A DNA stretch of 9,097 bases from Candidatus Omnitrophota bacterium (GTDB lineage Bacteria > Omnitrophota > Gorgyraeia > B26-G9): NCBI GenBank assembly GCA_018399295.1, contig JAGYOO010000036.1:1-9097 (forward strand), in the 5' to 3' direction. A model generated the notes under the pieces. It was not told the origin of the DNA. It ran no database searches and saw only the letters and a program-made list of their open reading frames with translations. Below are positions 6,176 to 9,097 of the stretch, piece by piece. Every line of letters begins with the position of its first letter. The stretch's first letter is position 1. Both the position numbers and the translations under genes were made by a program.

Positions 6176-7192
6176 ATGGCTGTAAATAAACCTTCCAAAA
6201 GCAAAAAGAATTCTGATGCAGTTAGTGGCCGAAAGAAACGGGAGTCTGCCGGTAAGAAACCGGCAGGCCGTTCGAAACCAGAAAAACTTAAACCCGTTGC
6301 CACTGCTGCCGGTTCCAGCGCGGATGTTTACGCTACTGAGCAGAGGGTGGAAGAAAGCAAGTTTTTTAATCCTTCTGTTGCCGGACAGGTGTTGGAACCT
6401 GAGTACTATGAGTTGCCGGCGGGGTATGGTGATAACCGGATAGTTATTCAGGTTCGGGATCCTTATTGGGTCCATGCCTACTGGGAAATTACTCAGGATA
6501 AGATGAATCATCTGCGCCGTGACTACGGAGAGGCCGTGGATAAGGCTCGCCGGATTCTACGTGTTTTTGATGTCACCGGGATTTCATTTAACGGTTCTAA
6601 CAGCAATGATTTTTTTGATATTGATATTAACGCGTTTGCCAGTAATTGGTATATCAACGTAGGGAAACCCGGCCGGGCTTATTGCGTTGAATTGAGTCTT
6701 ATCCTTCCTGATGGACGCTATCTGCCGCTTGTTCGTTCCAATACGATCAATACTCCCAGTGATGGGCCCAGTTGGATAACTGATGAAGAGTGGATGGTCC
6801 TTGAGGAGGACTTCAACAAACTTTACGGAATGTCGGCCGGGCTGGGGATTGGGCTGAGTTCCGCGGAACTTAAAGAAAAGATACGGCAAAAAGGTCTTAG
6901 CCAGGTTTCGTCCGGGGCATTGTTTTCCGTGAGCAGTCCGGGAGGGAAACAGGAGGCTGGAGAACGAAAGTTCTGGCTCGTGGTGAATGCCGAATTAATC
7001 GTATATGGCGCGACCGATCCTGAGGCTGCGGTGACAGTGCAGGGTCGGCCGATTAAGTTGAGGGAGGATGGAACTTTCAGCCTGAGATTCAGTCTGCCGG
7101 ACGGGGAGCAGGTGATTCCGGTAAAGGCGATATCTCCGGATAAGGTGGAAGAAAGGACCATTACCCCGGTAGTAACCCGAAAGACCGTCTAA
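6176..7192 (+). CDS. DUF4912 domain protein with basic N-terminal tail and C-terminal Ig-like domain
   Basis: The 338-residue product has three parts. Residues 1-48 are rich in Lys, Ala and Ser and probably disordered; the stretch could bind nucleic acid or an acidic partner. Residues about 73-215 match DUF4912: RIVIQVRDPYWVHAYWEIT (88-106), then RILRVFDVTG (126-135), a mid section ending in NWYINVG (157-163), and YCVELSLILPDGRYLPLVRSN (169-189). Residues about 265-335 (FWLVVNAELIVYGATDPEA, GTFSLRFSLPDG, IPVKAISPDKVEERTI) look like a beta-sandwich of the glucodextranase-B/Ig type. DUF4912 genes are often found beside GH57 branching enzymes, as here, so a glucan-related accessory role is likely but unproven. 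I chose ATG 6176 because GGGGTGAGG at 6164-6172 is a good ribosome site; an in-frame TTG at 6104 has none. Confidence 0.85.
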   Translation: MAVNKPSKSKKNSDAVSGRKKRESAGKKPAGRSKPEKLKPVATAAGSSADVYATEQRVEESKFFNPSVAGQVLEPEYYELPAGYGDNRIVIQVRDPYWVHAYWEITQDKMNHLRRDYGEAVDKARRILRVFDVTGISFNGSNSNDFFDIDINAFASNWYINVGKPGRAYCVELSLILPDGRYLPLVRSNTINTPSDGPSWITDEEWMVLEEDFNKLYGMSAGLGIGLSSAELKEKIRQKGLSQVSSGALFSVSSPGGKQEAGERKFWLVVNAELIVYGATDPEAAVTVQGRPIKLREDGTFSLRFSLPDGEQVIPVKAISPDKVEERTITPVVTRKTV

Positions 7193-7198
7193 GGCGGA

Positions 7199-7250
7199 AT
7201 TTTTTCGGAAAAATTTGTGAAAGCCGGGACGCACTGCGTTCCGGCTTTGA
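7199..7250. terminator. Hairpin terminator between the DUF4912 gene and the GH57 gene
   Basis: A 13-bp stem (7220-7232 with 7236-7248, one G-U pair, 3-nt loop) lies 27 nt after the DUF4912 stop. On the + strand it is followed only by GACTTTAAAA, a weak T tract. On the minus strand it is followed by a T-rich stretch (the AT palindrome at 7199-7215). It may attenuate rather than fully stop + strand transcription. Confidence 0.5.
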
Positions 7251-7313
7251 CTTTAAAAGCTTGTTTTTAAGCGGAGTTTTTGATAGGATATACCAAGTTT
7301 TAACACTTTTGAA

Positions 7314-7327
7314 CTCAAGCGCTTAAG
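7314..7327. promoter_or_regulatory. Palindrome upstream of the GH57 gene, LacI-family operator-like
   Basis: CTCAAGCGCTTAAG is a 14-nt inverted repeat with a single mismatched pair and the exact core AAGCGCTT (7317-7324). A core of this type with central CG is typical of operators bound by LacI-family sugar regulators and CcpA (AARCGYTW). It sits 24 nt before the start codon of a glucan-metabolism gene. No regulator gene is in the window, and one match of this length can occur by chance. Confidence 0.25.
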
Positions 7328-7351
7328 GCCTGACAATTTAAGGGGAACGTT

Positions 7352-8929
7352 ATGGAAAAAGGTTATCTTTGCCTGGTTCTGCATGGACACCTGCCGTTTG
7401 TAAGACATCCCGAGTATGAGGATTTTCTTGAAGAAGACTGGCTTTACGAAGCCATTACCGAAACATATATTCCGTTGTTATCCGCGTTTGAAAGACTGTT
7501 GCGCGACAACATCGATTTTCGAATTACCATGGATCTTTCTCCCTCGCTTATTTCCATGCTTTCCGATGAGCTGCTGCAGGAAAGATATGTGCGACATATC
7601 GACAGTCTTATCGAGCTGGCGGAAAAGGAGATCGAACGCACGCGCTGGCAGCCGGAGTTTAACCGCTTAGCCCATATGTATCTCGAACGTTTCCTGGCGG
7701 CCCGCCGGCTGTTTATGGCCTACGATCGCAATCTGATCAGCGCGTTTAAAATGGTGCAGGACGCGGGCAAGCTGGAGATCATTACCTGCGGGGCCACTCA
7801 CGGATTCTTTCCGTTAATGGATCTGAACATTAATTCCGTGCGGGCGCAGGTGCGCACGGCAGTGGAGCAATACCGTCGGGTTTTTGACCGGCAGCCGCGC
7901 GGTATCTGGCTTCCTGAATGCGCCTATCAGCCCGGGCACGATCAGATCCTCAAGGAAAACGGGATCCGGTTCTTTTTCGTCGACACGCACGGGATCCTGC
8001 ATGGAACTCCCCGGCCTAAATACGGTGTTTTCGCTCCTGTCTTCTGCAAGTCCGGAGTCGCCTGTTTCGGACGGGATCTGGAATCTTCAAAACAGGTCTG
8101 GAGTGCCAAGGAAGGGTATCCGGGAGATGTCTCCTACCGTGACTTCTACCGCGATATCGGTTTTGACCTCGATCTTGACTATATTAAGCCGTATATTCAT
8201 CAGGAGGAGATCCGGATAAATACCGGGATAAAGTATTACCGCATTACTGGTGAGACCAATGAAAAACAGCCTTATGACCCTGAGGCCGCCCGCAACCGCG
8301 CGGCTGATCACGCCGGTAATTTTATGTTTAACCGCGAAAAACAGGCGGAGTATCTGTCTGGTTTTCTCGACCGCAAACCGATTATCGTGGCTCCTTATGA
8401 CGCGGAGTTGTTCGGACACTGGTGGTTCGAAGGGCCGGACTGGCTGGAGTTTCTGATGCGGAAGATCGCCTGTGATCAGGATACTATCCGGATGATCACT
8501 CCATCTGAATATCTGGAAGAAAATCCGCGCAATCAGGTTGTGACCCCGTCGATGTCCAGCTGGGGGTATAAAGGATATAATGAATTCTGGCTGGAAGGTT
8601 CGAATGACTGGATCTACCGTCATTTGCACAAGGCCTCGGAAAGAATGGACGAACTTGTCAGGCTTTATCCGGATGTCTCCGGAATTACCCGCCGGGCCTT
8701 AAATCAGAGTTTGCGGGAATTGTTACTGGCGCAGAGTTCGGACTGGGCGTTTATTATGAAGACCGGGACGCATGTCGAATATGCCGTTAAACGGACAAAA
8801 GACCATCTGCTGAACTTTATCCGGCTGTATAATCAGATAAAGACTAACAGTATCGACGAAGGATGGCTGAATACGATCGAATACCGGAATAATGCTTTTC
8901 CGGATATTGATTACCGCTACCATTCCTGA
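7352..8929 (+). CDS. GH57 family 1,4-alpha-glucan branching enzyme (DUF1957 type)
   Basis: This enzyme cuts alpha-1,4-glucan and transfers the piece to an alpha-1,6 position, making branched glycogen in the cytoplasm. All five GH57 regions are visible in the 525-residue product: HGHLPF (11-16), GATHGF (147-152), GIWLPECAY with the nucleophile E189, PYDAELFGHWWFEG with the acid/base D350, and SSWGYKGYNEFW (402-413) leading into the helical C-terminal domain that carries the Trp-rich active-site wall. Spacing and length match the archaeal and bacterial GH57 branching enzymes such as TK1436, rather than GH57 amylases or 4-alpha-glucanotransferases, which are longer or shorter in other regions. 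The ATG has AAGGGG at 7340-7345. Its neighbour DUF4912 upstream is the usual companion. The stop is 6 nt from uppS, so the two are probably cotranscribed. Branching versus simple alpha-amylase activity cannot be settled from sequence alone. Confidence 0.9.
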   Translation: MEKGYLCLVLHGHLPFVRHPEYEDFLEEDWLYEAITETYIPLLSAFERLLRDNIDFRITMDLSPSLISMLSDELLQERYVRHIDSLIELAEKEIERTRWQPEFNRLAHMYLERFLAARRLFMAYDRNLISAFKMVQDAGKLEIITCGATHGFFPLMDLNINSVRAQVRTAVEQYRRVFDRQPRGIWLPECAYQPGHDQILKENGIRFFFVDTHGILHGTPRPKYGVFAPVFCKSGVACFGRDLESSKQVWSAKEGYPGDVSYRDFYRDIGFDLDLDYIKPYIHQEEIRINTGIKYYRITGETNEKQPYDPEAARNRAADHAGNFMFNREKQAEYLSGFLDRKPIIVAPYDAELFGHWWFEGPDWLEFLMRKIACDQDTIRMITPSEYLEENPRNQVVTPSMSSWGYKGYNEFWLEGSNDWIYRHLHKASERMDELVRLYPDVSGITRRALNQSLRELLLAQSSDWAFIMKTGTHVEYAVKRTKDHLLNFIRLYNQIKTNSIDEGWLNTIEYRNNAFPDIDYRYHS

Positions 8930-8935
8930 GGAGAT

Positions 8936-9097
8936 ATGGATAAAGATAGCGCGTTGAAGAGAGAACTGCCTCGGCATATAGCGATAATAATGGATGGAAA
9001 CGGCCGCTGGGCGCGTAAACGGAACTTGCCGCGGATCGCGGGTCATCGCCAGGGGGCGGAGACCGCGAAAAAGATCATTGCCGAATGTTCCCGCCTG
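8936..9097 (+). CDS. uppS: Undecaprenyl diphosphate synthase (isoprenyl transferase), 5' part, cut by window edge
   Basis: The 54 visible codons contain [20 protein letters not shown] (12-31), the cis-prenyltransferase signature with the catalytic Asp (D20) that binds the Mg-pyrophosphate of the allylic substrate. This is followed by AGHRQGAET (35-43), the next conserved block. The enzyme adds isopentenyl units to farnesyl diphosphate to make the C55 lipid carrier used for peptidoglycan and surface polysaccharides. The ATG follows GAGGAG (8928-8933), which overlaps the end of the GH57 gene, with close spacing. The coding region continues beyond the window. Confidence 0.95.
   Translation, partial: MDKDSALKRELPRHIAIIMDGNGRWARKRNLPRIAGHRQGAETAKKIIAECSRL

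Noticed and set aside
1..9097. CRISPR array, tRNA, rRNA, insertion sequence or phage genes
   Set aside because: No regularly spaced repeat array, cloverleaf with CCA-like end, rRNA block, transposase or phage structural motif was seen on either strand.

Overview
The window is bacterial chromosomal DNA with densely packed genes, nearly all on the + strand, and Gram-negative-style content. I see a type IV pilin, GDP-mannose synthesis, peptidoglycan quality control, undecaprenyl diphosphate synthesis and glycogen-type metabolism. The short pilin-like protein with an ERAKAGKAK segment after its hydrophobic stretch, a DUF4912 gene next to a GH57 branching enzyme, and a GxxExxY gene together suggest an uncultured lineage such as Candidatus Omnitrophota (OP3). 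That assignment is an impression from gene style and was not tested.

Layout, left to right. Positions 1-263 (minus) hold the 5' part of a GxxExxY-family gene, preceded by the AT-rich imperfect repeats often seen with this family. Positions 386-1819 encode a bifunctional mannose-1-phosphate guanylyltransferase / type II phosphomannose isomerase. A leader of about 190 nt with a good sigma70-like promoter precedes a type IV pilin-like gene (2050-2451), which is closed by a strong intrinsic terminator. Next is a tight four-gene run (2572-5967): an orphan ParA ATPase fused to a C-terminal CBM48 / AMPK-type glycogen-binding domain; a MinD/FlhG-like protein whose P-loop has decayed; an unrecognised protein with an acidic tail; and PgeF (YfiH/laccase-domain) peptidoglycan editing factor. 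A second promoter-like region leads to a DUF4912 protein (6176-7192) and, after a hairpin, a GH57 1,4-alpha-glucan branching enzyme (7352-8929). The 5' end of uppS (8936 to the window edge) follows after only 6 nt.

The most unusual feature is the ParA-CBM48 fusion. A positioning ATPase carrying a polysaccharide-binding module lies about 3.7 kb upstream of a branching enzyme and its usual DUF4912 companion. Its next-door neighbour looks like a catalytically dead relative of the same ATPase superfamily, translationally coupled to an unknown acidic protein. A testable hypothesis is that these proteins position or partition glycogen-like granules, or sense glucan, with the decayed ATPase as a regulatory partner. 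The sequence shows the domains and the gene order. The function is inference.
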